Source: Nitrospira sp. (GTDB lineage: Bacteria > Nitrospirota > Nitrospiria > Nitrospirales > Nitrospiraceae). From it: 64,000 nt of DNA. The DNA is taken from contig JANDJI010000003.1 in the NCBI GenBank assembly GCA_024331125.1, positions 186,001-250,000 of the forward strand, given 5' to 3'. The position numbers and the translations under genes were made by a program. The stretch's first letter is position 1; every line of letters begins with the position of its first letter. Positions 56,301-64,000 of this stretch are shown here, in pieces. A model generated the notes under the pieces. That model did no database searches, was not told where the DNA came from, and saw nothing but the letters and a program-made list of their open reading frames with translations.

Positions 56301-59300
56301 CATCCATCTCCCCAAGTGGGATTTGACCTCGGCGGACGGTGGCGCCAACGGCTGGAACTATGAAGACGGCACCTTCTCACCCGGCACCGTGCGAGAGCGC
56401 ATTCACGCAATCAACGAATGGAATACCAACCATCCTGCCCAGGCCGTGCCCCATCCGGTGACCGGGGTCACGACCTTGGTGCCGGCGGTCCATCCGTTCT
56501 TCAACGGAGACAATCCGTTGATCGCTGGTCCGATACCGTTGCAAAAGCCTGGTGAAGCCTGTCTGAAAGACTGGGAAGAAGTCGGAGGCAACGCCCATGA
56601 GTTTGACCATAAGTTTGGCATGCCCGGCGTCTGCGACTGGCTGGGGGCCAGGACCACGTTGCAACGGTGGTTCTCCGATCCGGTCGTGAACACCGGCCAT
56701 GTCCATCGGGGGCTCGGCACGACCTTCACCCATGACCACCTGGGGCCCTCCACCCATCAACAGGTGGGCCTCTACGCCACCATGTTGAGCGAGCCGCCCG
56801 GTTCGGAATGGCGACACAACGAGACGGGGAAGAAACTCTACGATCCGACGATCCGTCAAGACGGAGGTCCCACCTCGTGGCAGGCGGTGATTGCCGGGAA
56901 AAAGGGGACCGGTCTGGACATTGACAAGGACAAGCAGGACGACGCCCACCGGGAGTTCTTTATCCAGTTCGGCGACTTCCAACATGCCTACGAGAAGGGT
57001 GTGTACGTCGGCGTCAACGAGAAGGGCTGGTCCTACGAGGTCGATACCAACGTCAAACCGACGCCTGACACCTATCGGTTTGCCATCCATCCGTCACATC
57101 GGAAGCCGACGAATCCGGTCTTTCCGGACATCGTGGCCTATGAGCCGACCTGTCCAGGCGGAAAAAATGAGCACCGGCTGCCGGGGGCCGTGTACAACAA
57201 CCCTGATCCTCCGCTCAGGCCCTGCCCCGAGGCCATCTCGGCGGATGACGTCGGCATGATGGTCGTGAACTATCGCAACGAACCGGTCGCCGCCCGCGTG
57301 TACGATCCCAAGAAGGTCGGGCCGGATGGAAAAGCGGGGGCGCAAACCAGCGGCCCAGCGGGAGACCTGGCCTTGGCTCTTCAGACCAGGACGGATCGGG
57401 CAATTCCCGAGCTCAATACTCCCCTTGGCGTGACACCCTATCCGGCCTTGACCAACGGCGTGCTGAAGGGCGATCCCTTCACGCCGATCCTGCGAGCCTA
57501 TGCCGGGGACCTGATTCGGGTCAAAGTCCAGGCCGGCTCGCATGAACATGAACACAACGGCGCGATCAACGGGCTTCTCTGGCTTCAGGGAGGCTCCGGC
57601 TATGGGCAGGCTCCCCATTCGGGCTGGCGCAATTCACAGAATACGGGGCTGTCGGAACAGTTCACGTTCACCGCTCGGCTCAAGGACCATCGGTTTGCAA
57701 TCAACGATCGGCTCTACGTGATCGATGCGAGCCAGGATGGAATCTGGAACGGAGCCTGGGGAGTGGTGCGGAGCTACGACCAGAAACAAGCCGATCTCGT
57801 TCCACTGCCGAGCCATCCCCTCCCGTCCCATTTGCCGGCCGGCTCTGCCTGCCCCGCCTCCGCGCCGGTGCGGTCGTACCAGATCGCGGCGGTGTTGGCG
57901 AACCAGGTGCTCGATCCAGTCCCTGGCATCTCGATTCCCCCGGCGGCTCCTGGGAGCACACTTGATCCGAAGGGTGGCACGCTCGTCTATAACCCCCGGC
58001 AGACGCAATTGACTCTGCTTATCGACGGGAAACCCACCACCTTTGGCGCCGGTCCCCTGCATGATCCAACGGCGATCCTGTTCGTGAGGCTTTCCGATCT
58101 CGATCCGGCCACCGGCAAGCTCAAGCCTGGCGCACCGTTGGAGCCGGTCGTCATCCGAGCCGCGGCGGGCGACTGTGTGCAGGTCGCCTTGCACAATCGG
58201 TTGCCGGTCAAGCAGAGCCACATGCCCGACCTGGACGGCTATACGGCCCTCTCCGGAACCGTCATCCGCGACCATGGGGTCGGAGGCTCCAGCATGACCA
58301 CGTTCAATAACAACCTCATCCGGCCGTCGAACGTGATCGGTCTCCATCCCCAGATGGTGCACTATGATATCCAGGCATCGGACGGCGACACGGTCGGCGT
58401 CAATCTGGTGGGCGGAGTGGCGCCTGGCGGTGTCAAACTCTACCAATGGTATGCGGGCGTGCTGGATACGGAAACAGCAGGACCGCTGTGTCCTGATTAT
58501 GCCGGGAACGACCTCGCGCGACAGTTCGACAGGCTGAGTCTCTTCACACGCGAGCCCCGCTTACGGCCGTTGAACGAGTTCATGACGCCGGAACTCTTTG
58601 CCAACGTCGCCACGGCCATCTTGGAACGGGCGCTGCAGGGCCAAGGACTCGCGCGTGTCCAGCCTGGTACCGGAGTCGGCGCGGCCGCTCGGATCCAGCT
58701 TGCGAGTTTGGAAGGGACAGGAGCTCCCATAGCGCCTTCGCCGATCGTTTCGCCGAGCCGACAGGGGGATCCCGGTCCCTTGGCCCAAGCCGTACCGCCG
58801 GTGGTCGCGCAAACCCAGGAGCCTCAGCAAATCATCCCCTCGCTGGTGAGACAGTTGACGGCTGCCGTTCAGAACGCCCAATGTTTCGAAGGACCGCCGA
58901 CAGGTGGGATTCAGGGACTCGCTCAAGGGGGTACGGCTGGGAGGCCCAGGAACGAAGGAACGTTCTTGGCGGACGACGGAAAGCAACCGCGTGCCCAACA
59001 TGACGGCGCTCCTCTGCTCTCGCCCAGGAGCCAGTTCGATCCGCTGGCGCTTGTGCCGCAGCGGCAACGGTGCCGAGAGCAGTTGCACAGCGACTTCGTT
59101 CGGATTCTCAGCGGGGTGTTAGGCGGCAATACTCTTGAGGTGGTGGCTCTTCGGTTGGCGGAGAGTTTCAAGTACGAAGTGGTGGGTGTGGCGCCTGGTT
59201 CCGACGGCCGCGCCGAGTACGGTTGGCGGCTCGATCGATATCCCGATTACACGCCGAACACGACCCGCCTCGTCATGCCTGGGACGAAACAGTGTCGCTT

Positions 59301-60279
59301 CGTCCCGGTCGAGTTCGGCGCGAGCAACCTCACGCCGCCGGACCGGATCAAACAGGGACAAAAAGCCGCCGTGGGAGCCATGGTGATCGAACCGGCCAAG
59401 GCCCAGTGGCTTGAAACGATCGACGATTGGGCCATGGATCGGCAAGATCCCACCAAGCAACGGCGAAGCCGGGCCACGGCGACGGTCACCTATCCAACGA
59501 TCGAAGGAGAGGCACCAAAAAATCGAGCCTTCCGTGAGATCGCCCTGGTCCATCAGAAGGGATTGAACCTGCGAGACGCGAAGGGAGCCGCCCTGGCCAA
59601 TTTGGCGGCCGAGAAGGCGGAGGCCGAAGAGCCGAGCGACCGCACCGTGCCGGAAGACGCACACGACGCGGGCCACATGGCGATCAACTATGGCACGGAA
59701 CCGATGTGGTTCCGGTTCGGTCTGCCGCCTGATGCACCCTTCGGGCGCGACGGCTTTGCCGGTGCCGTCCATGCCTGGCAAGCCTTCTCCAATTCCTGTT
59801 GTTCGACCGGTGGCAGTGTCACGACCACGTCACAGCCGGTGGGTGATCCGGCCGTACCGATCCTTCGAGTGAGACCGGGCAGCGAGCTCCGACTCCGCAC
59901 CGTCATGCCGACCGGCGTGGGGCGAGGAACAGTCATGGAACTGCACGGTCACCACTGGCCGAGGGATCCCTACCTGGCCGAACGGTTGGGCGTGGGTGGA
60001 TTCCCCAACGGCTCTCGTCCCGCCGACTGGGGCGTGGGGTCTCAATGTATCGGGCGCAACCCGCTCAATTTTGCTCTCGGCGGGCAAGAGAGTATGACGC
60101 CGATGGCGCACTTTGATCTCGTCATGCCAAGGGCCGGCGGCAAACATCGAGTGAAGGGCGACTATCTGTACCGCGACCATGCCGGCTTTGGCATTACGAA
60201 CGGCCTCTGGGCCCTGGTGCGCGTCGAAGGGCTTCCGGTATTCTCTTCCGGCTTGCGATCGTCCTGTCGAGTGCCATGA
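53377..60279 (+). CDS. Giant multicopper oxidase (2300 residues), exported
   Basis: Starting at the ATG 53377 (downstream of the promoter; the 53215 frame start lies before it), the protein opens with a signal peptide (STVLSIMMVSAVIVGGDKVWAQ). Copper-type clusters occur along its length: HIFHLHNHQW (558-567), HCHFYPHFAQGM (612-623, the HCHxxxHxxxxM type), THDH (1118-1121), HEHEH (1389-1393) and HGHHW (2190-2194). These indicate several cupredoxin domains in one chain. The size exceeds MnxG (about 1200) and most McoA-type proteins. A low-complexity Pro/Gln region lies near 1750-1850. Such enzymes oxidise metals, including Mn(II), or phenols outside the membrane. The next genes (propeller, two Sco, cytochrome c) overlap in series, so they form one operon. 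Confidence 0.88.
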   Translation: MKSKKAGEQCGARWCSTVLSIMMVSAVIVGGDKVWAQTGAVGEKRAVTAKPVQTQQLPVKPLPPGLPAQSCPASALKADVVAIDHPIVFNRFGAQNINWMMYALRHDVIDLKSGRPLDASLLKEVRSRSKSRHIALRPDLRPRPLVLRVAAGNYLAVTVTNLLEVESGSPPDSSIGNPYHSDETDLLPGVDHPMEQGRRDPPGTPGEQRIFHIDEQVESRTIGFHVQGLELVNSISDDGSFVGANPNSLLKPGETRTYCLFAAREGTYGISSDGAVFGGDGTAGNSAVGLFGVVAVEPKGARFYRSQVTEEELRLATKGTTAFGQPIINYEALYPNDCPTGIWCLEGKAGLPILNMVHRGRLIHSDINAIIMGPKPNGSFPPSTYPLEATGKRNPTLPNRLEPFREFVSVYHDEAAATQAFPYFFEHPELHHTLHGVRDAFMINYGSGGIGSEIIANRLKAGPSHDCVDCAYEEFFLSAFTVGDPAMIVDRPVNLSTGLCQPEYLLPEFAAEFQKFCVQHPQDRATKAYYPHDPSNVHHSYIGDFLKFRNAHVGKEQHIFHLHNHQWLFNPNDDNSNYIDAQAIGPGSGYTYEIAFGGSGNRNRTVGDAIFHCHFYPHFAQGMWAMWRVHDVFEAGTRLKVSETRTGFHDQPFGLMDGTPSKGARALPDGEIVAGAPIPAVVPLPGKALAPMPGKVIVQPRIGLDSQVHGSVAKVIDRERNPGFPFWVAGIETTVGSRPTTPPLDMSEIPGVVKGHDGGLPRHALHGYSADAHSEDFLSRHTAKKEIKKAKPEFFPEQGTDLEQLAMKYHATHHPTVRLTAAGTVAGPALFRTNGAPPIPGAPFNEPCIDDRGKLLTTGQDARFFGGAPGTWLKVSEVLPGGIEFGADKPRVYKGANIQLDVVFNKLGYHYPQQRILALWEDVPPLLRKALAPEPLVIRMNTFDCAMYAHTNLVPLKFYEDDYQIETPTDVIGQHIHLPKWDLTSADGGANGWNYEDGTFSPGTVRERIHAINEWNTNHPAQAVPHPVTGVTTLVPAVHPFFNGDNPLIAGPIPLQKPGEACLKDWEEVGGNAHEFDHKFGMPGVCDWLGARTTLQRWFSDPVVNTGHVHRGLGTTFTHDHLGPSTHQQVGLYATMLSEPPGSEWRHNETGKKLYDPTIRQDGGPTSWQAVIAGKKGTGLDIDKDKQDDAHREFFIQFGDFQHAYEKGVYVGVNEKGWSYEVDTNVKPTPDTYRFAIHPSHRKPTNPVFPDIVAYEPTCPGGKNEHRLPGAVYNNPDPPLRPCPEAISADDVGMMVVNYRNEPVAARVYDPKKVGPDGKAGAQTSGPAGDLALALQTRTDRAIPELNTPLGVTPYPALTNGVLKGDPFTPILRAYAGDLIRVKVQAGSHEHEHNGAINGLLWLQGGSGYGQAPHSGWRNSQNTGLSEQFTFTARLKDHRFAINDRLYVIDASQDGIWNGAWGVVRSYDQKQADLVPLPSHPLPSHLPAGSACPASAPVRSYQIAAVLANQVLDPVPGISIPPAAPGSTLDPKGGTLVYNPRQTQLTLLIDGKPTTFGAGPLHDPTAILFVRLSDLDPATGKLKPGAPLEPVVIRAAAGDCVQVALHNRLPVKQSHMPDLDGYTALSGTVIRDHGVGGSSMTTFNNNLIRPSNVIGLHPQMVHYDIQASDGDTVGVNLVGGVAPGGVKLYQWYAGVLDTETAGPLCPDYAGNDLARQFDRLSLFTREPRLRPLNEFMTPELFANVATAILERALQGQGLARVQPGTGVGAAARIQLASLEGTGAPIAPSPIVSPSRQGDPGPLAQAVPPVVAQTQEPQQIIPSLVRQLTAAVQNAQCFEGPPTGGIQGLAQGGTAGRPRNEGTFLADDGKQPRAQHDGAPLLSPRSQFDPLALVPQRQRCREQLHSDFVRILSGVLGGNTLEVVALRLAESFKYEVVGVAPGSDGRAEYGWRLDRYPDYTPNTTRLVMPGTKQCRFVPVEFGASNLTPPDRIKQGQKAAVGAMVIEPAKAQWLETIDDWAMDRQDPTKQRRSRATATVTYPTIEGEAPKNRAFREIALVHQKGLNLRDAKGAALANLAAEKAEAEEPSDRTVPEDAHDAGHMAINYGTEPMWFRFGLPPDAPFGRDGFAGAVHAWQAFSNSCCSTGGSVTTTSQPVGDPAVPILRVRPGSELRLRTVMPTGVGRGTVMELHGHHWPRDPYLAERLGVGGFPNGSRPADWGVGSQCIGRNPLNFALGGQESMTPMAHFDLVMPRAGGKHRVKGDYLYRDHAGFGITNGLWALVRVEGLPVFSSGLRSSCRVP

Positions 60280-62207
60280 GGGAGCGTATCGCTCGGTGGG
60301 TGGTCTGCGTGACAATGCTGGGCTCGCTCGGCGCACTGGCGCCGAGCGTCAGGGACACCGCCTTCGCCTTGGTGCTCATGGACCAGAGAGTCGAGGTGGA
60401 GGGTGTCACGTTGCGCGTCCAACTGGAGCGGGATGATAATTGGGATGGTAAAGAATCAGACCCCGTTTCCCGAACAGACAGGCCCATCCGACTGACTGTC
60501 GAAGCGAAACGAGCGCCTGACGGGACGCCGCTCACCCAATGGTGGCCCGGCGCCTGGATCGATTGGCAGATCGATCCCCTCTCCGGTTCCGTGCCCACCT
60601 GCTCACAACGGATCGGCCGATATCTCGGCGGCTCGCTCCTGGCTCGTCCCCTCGTTGATCTGACCGGCTCCTACGTCGTGACCATGGATCAAGAGCCGAG
60701 TCTCTCGGTCCTCGACCCTTCCGTCAATTTCGCCGGCCGCAGCAGCCTCTATCGATCGGTTTCTCTTCCCGCCCCCGCTGCAGACTGGGTTGCCACACCG
60801 GATGATCGATGGTTGGTGCTGGCGGTGCCGAGCACAAAGGCGGTGATCGTGGTCGAGACCGGAGACTTTACAATCGCCCATCGGATCGACCGGCCTCGTC
60901 ACCCTCGTCAGCTCTTCATGCAGCCCCAGAGCCGCCTCATATGGATCAGTGAGCTTGAAGACCGAGCAGGCGGAAAGGGCCAAGGCTGGCTTACCGCCAT
61001 CGACACCGCTACCTGGTCGGTCGTGGAGTCCTTTTCCGTAAGAGAAGGGTTGCCCCTCGTGACGTTTGCGGCAGAGGGAGGGTGGGTCTATGTGGCAAAT
61101 CGCTCGGCCCGCCAACTGACCATCATCGACTCCCGGCGGATGGTGGTGCATCGTACCCTCTCGCTTGACTTTTCTCCCACTGGTCTAGCGGCAACCCCTT
61201 CTGAGCCCATGCTTTGGGTGGTGGATGGCAAAAAGGGCCGAGTCGTCCGGTTCGACGTGGACGGTCATGAACGGGATCGTCTCGCCGTGGCGCCGACTTT
61301 GGAGTGGGCCTCGCTGAGTCCTGATGGCCGCTGGGTCGTGGTCGCCACGCCGCCGACCGGCCTGACGGCGATTGCCACGACCTCTCCCCATCGAATGGTG
61401 TCGATTCCGTTATCAGGCAAACCGAGAGACCTCCTGTGGTCTGATCAGTTCGCCTATGTGCTCGTGCCGGAACAGGGGACGCTCAGCCTCTTCACTTGGC
61501 CGTCGCTCGGCGAGGGGGCCGTGCCGGTCAAATCGATTGCGATTGGAGCCAGTGCCTTGTCAGTCAGAGCAGGAGGGCCGACGGCCTCCACCATGACACT
61601 GATGGCGGACGGCAAGGGCACGTTCATCGCCCATCCGACGGAGAGAACGATTTACACCTACATGGAAGGGATGAACGCCCCGACGCAGGGAGTCCGCGCC
61701 TATGGCCACACCCCATTGGCCGTGAAGACGGTTCGCCGCACGCTTCAGGAAATCGAGCCGGGTGTGTATCACCAATGGGTCCGGCTTCCTGCGTCCAGCG
61801 GGCGGCTCATGCTGGCGATTGCGGGAGAATCGCCATTGGTGCGAACCTGTGTCGGCTTGCCTCCGCTCGGGCAGGAGACGCCTCGGCAGGCATCACAGGG
61901 CTGGCAGTGGGAGGCGCTGCCCAAGCTCACAGCCCATGTCGCCGAGCCGGTGACGGTTCAATTATCGAGGTTATCCAGGGAATCGGCCGGCGAAGAACGG
62001 GATGACGGTTCAGCAGCGCACGTCACACTCCGCCTCATGCGGGCGCGAGGCGGGCTCTATGACGAATGGCCGCTCCGCCGGCTTCCGGACAGTCCAAACG
62101 CATACGAGGCCACGGGGACGGTGCGAGAAGCCGGCACGTATTTTCTCTATCCCACCGTCAACGGTCGACCCGCGTCTGTCCCAGGCACGTTGATCGTCGA
62201 GGAATGA
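60276..62207 (+). CDS. Exported beta-propeller-like protein of the oxidase operon
   Basis: The 643-residue protein starts in an ATGA overlap with the oxidase gene. It has a likely signal peptide, an N-terminal domain with PGAWIDWQIDPLSGS, then YncE-like WD/propeller blades (TPDDRWLVLAVPSTKAVIVVETGDF, GWVYVANRSARQLTIIDSR). The C-terminal 150 residues look like an immunoglobulin-type or adhesion domain. The role may be binding or positioning the oxidase or its substrate; no enzymatic motif is seen. Confidence 0.75.
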   Translation: MRERIARWVVCVTMLGSLGALAPSVRDTAFALVLMDQRVEVEGVTLRVQLERDDNWDGKESDPVSRTDRPIRLTVEAKRAPDGTPLTQWWPGAWIDWQIDPLSGSVPTCSQRIGRYLGGSLLARPLVDLTGSYVVTMDQEPSLSVLDPSVNFAGRSSLYRSVSLPAPAADWVATPDDRWLVLAVPSTKAVIVVETGDFTIAHRIDRPRHPRQLFMQPQSRLIWISELEDRAGGKGQGWLTAIDTATWSVVESFSVREGLPLVTFAAEGGWVYVANRSARQLTIIDSRRMVVHRTLSLDFSPTGLAATPSEPMLWVVDGKKGRVVRFDVDGHERDRLAVAPTLEWASLSPDGRWVVVATPPTGLTAIATTSPHRMVSIPLSGKPRDLLWSDQFAYVLVPEQGTLSLFTWPSLGEGAVPVKSIAIGASALSVRAGGPTASTMTLMADGKGTFIAHPTERTIYTYMEGMNAPTQGVRAYGHTPLAVKTVRRTLQEIEPGVYHQWVRLPASSGRLMLAIAGESPLVRTCVGLPPLGQETPRQASQGWQWEALPKLTAHVAEPVTVQLSRLSRESAGEERDDGSAAHVTLRLMRARGGLYDEWPLRRLPDSPNAYEATGTVREAGTYFLYPTVNGRPASVPGTLIVEE

Positions 62208-62812
62208 TGAGGCCCGGAACATCCAACCTGCCGGTCATGACGTTGCCGCTCTTCGTTCTTCTGGGGTGGCTCGTCGGAGGCCTGATGGTGGAGCCGGTCA
62301 TGGCCGAGGAGGTCCCAAACACCATGGTGGCGATCGACTGCCCGGATGTCCCGGTGCAGGATCAGCAAGGCCATGCCGGTTCGTTTCACCAGGTGACGGG
62401 CGACCGTTTGGTGATCCTGACCTTCACCTATGGCACCTGCCGGACAGCCTGTCCAATCGTCAACGGGCTCCTGGCTTCGGTCTATCACTACCTGGGCCCG
62501 AGGATGGGTCGAGACGTGGTGGTGGTCTCGGTCTCGGTTGACCCCGAGCATGACCGGCCCGAACAGTTGGCGGCGCACCATCGGACATTCGGAGATCTGC
62601 CGCACTGGTATCGTCTGACAGGAGATCGAACGGACCTGGCAAGGCTCTGGCGGGCGTTCGGCATCCGAGTGAGCCAAGATCCAGGTGCCCATGCGAGTGA
62701 TGTCTTCATCGGCAGTCCGGTGCGAGGAACCTGGCGACGGGTTTCGGGGTTCCGCTCGCCTCAATCCATTGTTCAGGTGCTCGATGACACCAAACGGGTC
62801 ATGGTTCACTGA
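62204..62812 (+). CDS. Sco1/SenC-family copper chaperone (first)
   Basis: The 202-residue protein overlaps the previous gene by ATGA. An N-terminal hydrophobic segment (LPLFVLLGWLVGGLMV) anchors or exports it. The thioredoxin-like fold carries C79-R-T-A-C83 and a later His (HASDVFIG), the three copper ligands of Sco. It probably loads copper into the giant oxidase. The frame extends upstream to 62066, but that portion lies inside the previous gene. Confidence 0.88.
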   Translation: MMRPGTSNLPVMTLPLFVLLGWLVGGLMVEPVMAEEVPNTMVAIDCPDVPVQDQQGHAGSFHQVTGDRLVILTFTYGTCRTACPIVNGLLASVYHYLGPRMGRDVVVVSVSVDPEHDRPEQLAAHHRTFGDLPHWYRLTGDRTDLARLWRAFGIRVSQDPGAHASDVFIGSPVRGTWRRVSGFRSPQSIVQVLDDTKRVMVH

Positions 62813-63404
62813 ACGGCGTTCTCGATTCCGCCGCTGTCTCATCCTCCTGGTCGCGGTGGGATGGCTCAACGGGCCGGCCGTTGATGTTGCGCGAGCCGCC
62901 GGGCCGGTCCCGGCCGATGAACGGGCGCGACAATATTTCACCGACGAGACCGTGGTCGACCAGGATGGGCAGTCCCACCGGTTCTATAGTGATCTGCTCG
63001 CGGGCCATACAGTGCTGATCCATGCTTTCTACACTCACTGCCGCGAAGCCTGTCCGCTCCAAGTGGACCGGCTGCGCCTGGTGCGGGCACGACTCGGCTC
63101 GGCCTTCGGATCGACGGTGCGATTTCTCTCGTTGAGCGTCGATGTGCCGCGCGATCAACCGGCGCAGCTCAAGGCCTTCGCGCGTCGCCATGGAGCCGAC
63201 GAGCCGGGCTGGTACTTTCTCTCCGGCGATCTCGTGCGATTCTCGCTTGTGCTCAAGCGGCTTGGGCTCTGGACCGATGACCCGTCGGATCACCAGACTC
63301 TGTTGATCGTCGGCCGGCCCGCTACGAAACATTGGAAAAAACTCCGTCCCGACGCCTCCCCCGAGGAGGTGGCGCGGGCGCTGATCCAATTGGCCGATGA
63401 ATGA
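62784..63404 (+). CDS. Sco1/SenC-family protein (second)
   Basis: A 206-residue Sco paralogue starts inside the end of the first (29-base overlap). It has an export helix (CLILLVAVGWLNG), C86-x3-C90 in THCREACPL and the third ligand His in SDHQTLLIVG. Two different Sco proteins in tandem suggest delivery to distinct copper centres, or redox maintenance by one of them. Its start within the previous gene indicates tight coupling. Confidence 0.85.
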   Translation: MTPNGSWFTERRSRFRRCLILLVAVGWLNGPAVDVARAAGPVPADERARQYFTDETVVDQDGQSHRFYSDLLAGHTVLIHAFYTHCREACPLQVDRLRLVRARLGSAFGSTVRFLSLSVDVPRDQPAQLKAFARRHGADEPGWYFLSGDLVRFSLVLKRLGLWTDDPSDHQTLLIVGRPATKHWKKLRPDASPEEVARALIQLADE

Positions 63405-64000
63405 GAGGGTGGGGATTTCGAAACCAGGCCTCTTTGCCATTCTGAGCCTGGTGTTGGGGCTCGTGTGCTCGTTCGTCACCGGAGGTCTGGCTTCGTCGAG
63501 GGCCGGCGAGGCGACTCCCAACCTGGGGCGTGCCTTGTATGAACAGGGGCGAGGTATCGATGATCGTGCCATCCGGGGACGATTGAGCAATGGAGTGGAA
63601 CTGACCGGCTCGGCGGCTGCCTGCGCCAACTGCCATGGTCGTGATGGGCGTGGATTGAACGAAGGGGGACTTCGCGCACCGGATATCCGCTGGAGCACTC
63701 TGACCGACCGGTTTGCTCCAGTGCGGCACGGGGTTGTTGCCGTGCCCTATGACCGATCCACCCTGGCCCACACCCTGGCGACTGGCCAAAGGCCGGACGG
63801 GTCGATGCTTAGTCCCGCCATGCCGCGGTTCGATTTGACGGAAGACGAGATCGCTGCGCTGGTCGGGCGGTTGATCGCCCTGTCGGCCACGGCCTCTTCC
63901 ATACCTTCTCCTCGCCGGCCCCTCTTAGGTCTGGCACCTGAACCTGGGCTGGATCGCACGGCCGATCAGTTGGTTCAGCATATCGACCAGTGTCCGGAAG
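63397..64000 (+). CDS. Class I-type cytochrome c, 3' end outside window
   Basis: The frame starts at ATG 63397, overlapping the second sco gene by eight bases, and remains open to the right edge (201 residues visible). A signal peptide (GLFAILSLVLGLVCSFV) precedes a haem-binding CANCH (C76-H80), with candidate sixth ligand Met residues in GSMLSPAMPRF. It may accept electrons from the oxidase operon. The chain continues past a linker, so a second domain is possible. Confidence 0.85.
   Translation, partial: MNERVGISKPGLFAILSLVLGLVCSFVTGGLASSRAGEATPNLGRALYEQGRGIDDRAIRGRLSNGVELTGSAAACANCHGRDGRGLNEGGLRAPDIRWSTLTDRFAPVRHGVVAVPYDRSTLAHTLATGQRPDGSMLSPAMPRFDLTEDEIAALVGRLIALSATASSIPSPRRPLLGLAPEPGLDRTADQLVQHIDQCPE

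Overview
The window looks like a chromosomal segment of a GC-rich chemolithotroph of the Nitrospira type (phylum Nitrospirota). This is inferred from gene content: a dnaA-dnaN-gyrB-gyrA origin cluster, a ferredoxin:thioredoxin reductase catalytic subunit, a stand-alone NuoF-like flavoprotein with its own ferredoxin, a very large multicopper oxidase with Sco-type copper chaperones, and lactate-type malate dehydrogenase. No 16S rRNA or respiratory marker is present, so the assignment is provisional.

Layout. 1-4067: the edge of a possible defence island on the minus strand (SNF2 helicase with a C-terminal DUF3883-like domain, coupled to a four-helix-bundle protein), abutting the 3' end of tRNA-Lys. 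4263-20092: housekeeping and redox genes (purA, tRNA-Ala, an ABC-F protein, PilZ, rarA, an alpha/beta hydrolase, folE, queD, erpA, ferredoxin, a nuoF-like gene, a membrane protein, mdh, a large VWA/NorD-like protein, ftrB). 20120-22511: a two-component system followed by a PhoB-box-like array of three 11-bp repeats and a 32-residue membrane peptide. 22721-34523: smpB, a DciA-like gene, gyrA, gyrB, dnaN, dnaA, an oriC-like region with DnaA boxes, three DsrE/F/H-like sulfur-relay genes and hisS. 34710-45098: an unusual double-length ThyX-like protein, TPR protein, degenerate SF1 helicase-like protein, tRNA-Leu with a repeat-rich flank, a secreted protein made of 14 repeats, and gcvP. 45360-49967: an NTF2-like protein, a second two-component system and an HtrA protease. 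50040-53049: a cas6-cas2-cas1'-cas1 module with two different Cas1 proteins and no effector genes or array. 53258-64000: a well-formed sigma70-type promoter drives a coupled operon for a 2300-residue multicopper oxidase, a secreted beta-propeller-like protein, two Sco-like proteins and a cytochrome c that runs off the right edge.

How the genes fit together. The origin cluster marks the likely replication start. The two-component/HtrA block resembles an envelope-stress module. The terminal operon encodes an exported copper enzyme plus copper-delivery and electron-accepting partners; by analogy with MnxG/McoA-type giant oxidases it is a candidate metal (possibly Mn(II)) oxidation system. That operon and the adaptation-only CRISPR module with a paired, probably catalytically defective Cas1 are the most interesting parts of the window. 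Several leaders (purA, queD, erpA, thyX, hisS, the small membrane gene) carry readable promoter, hairpin or operator-like signals, which are listed individually.
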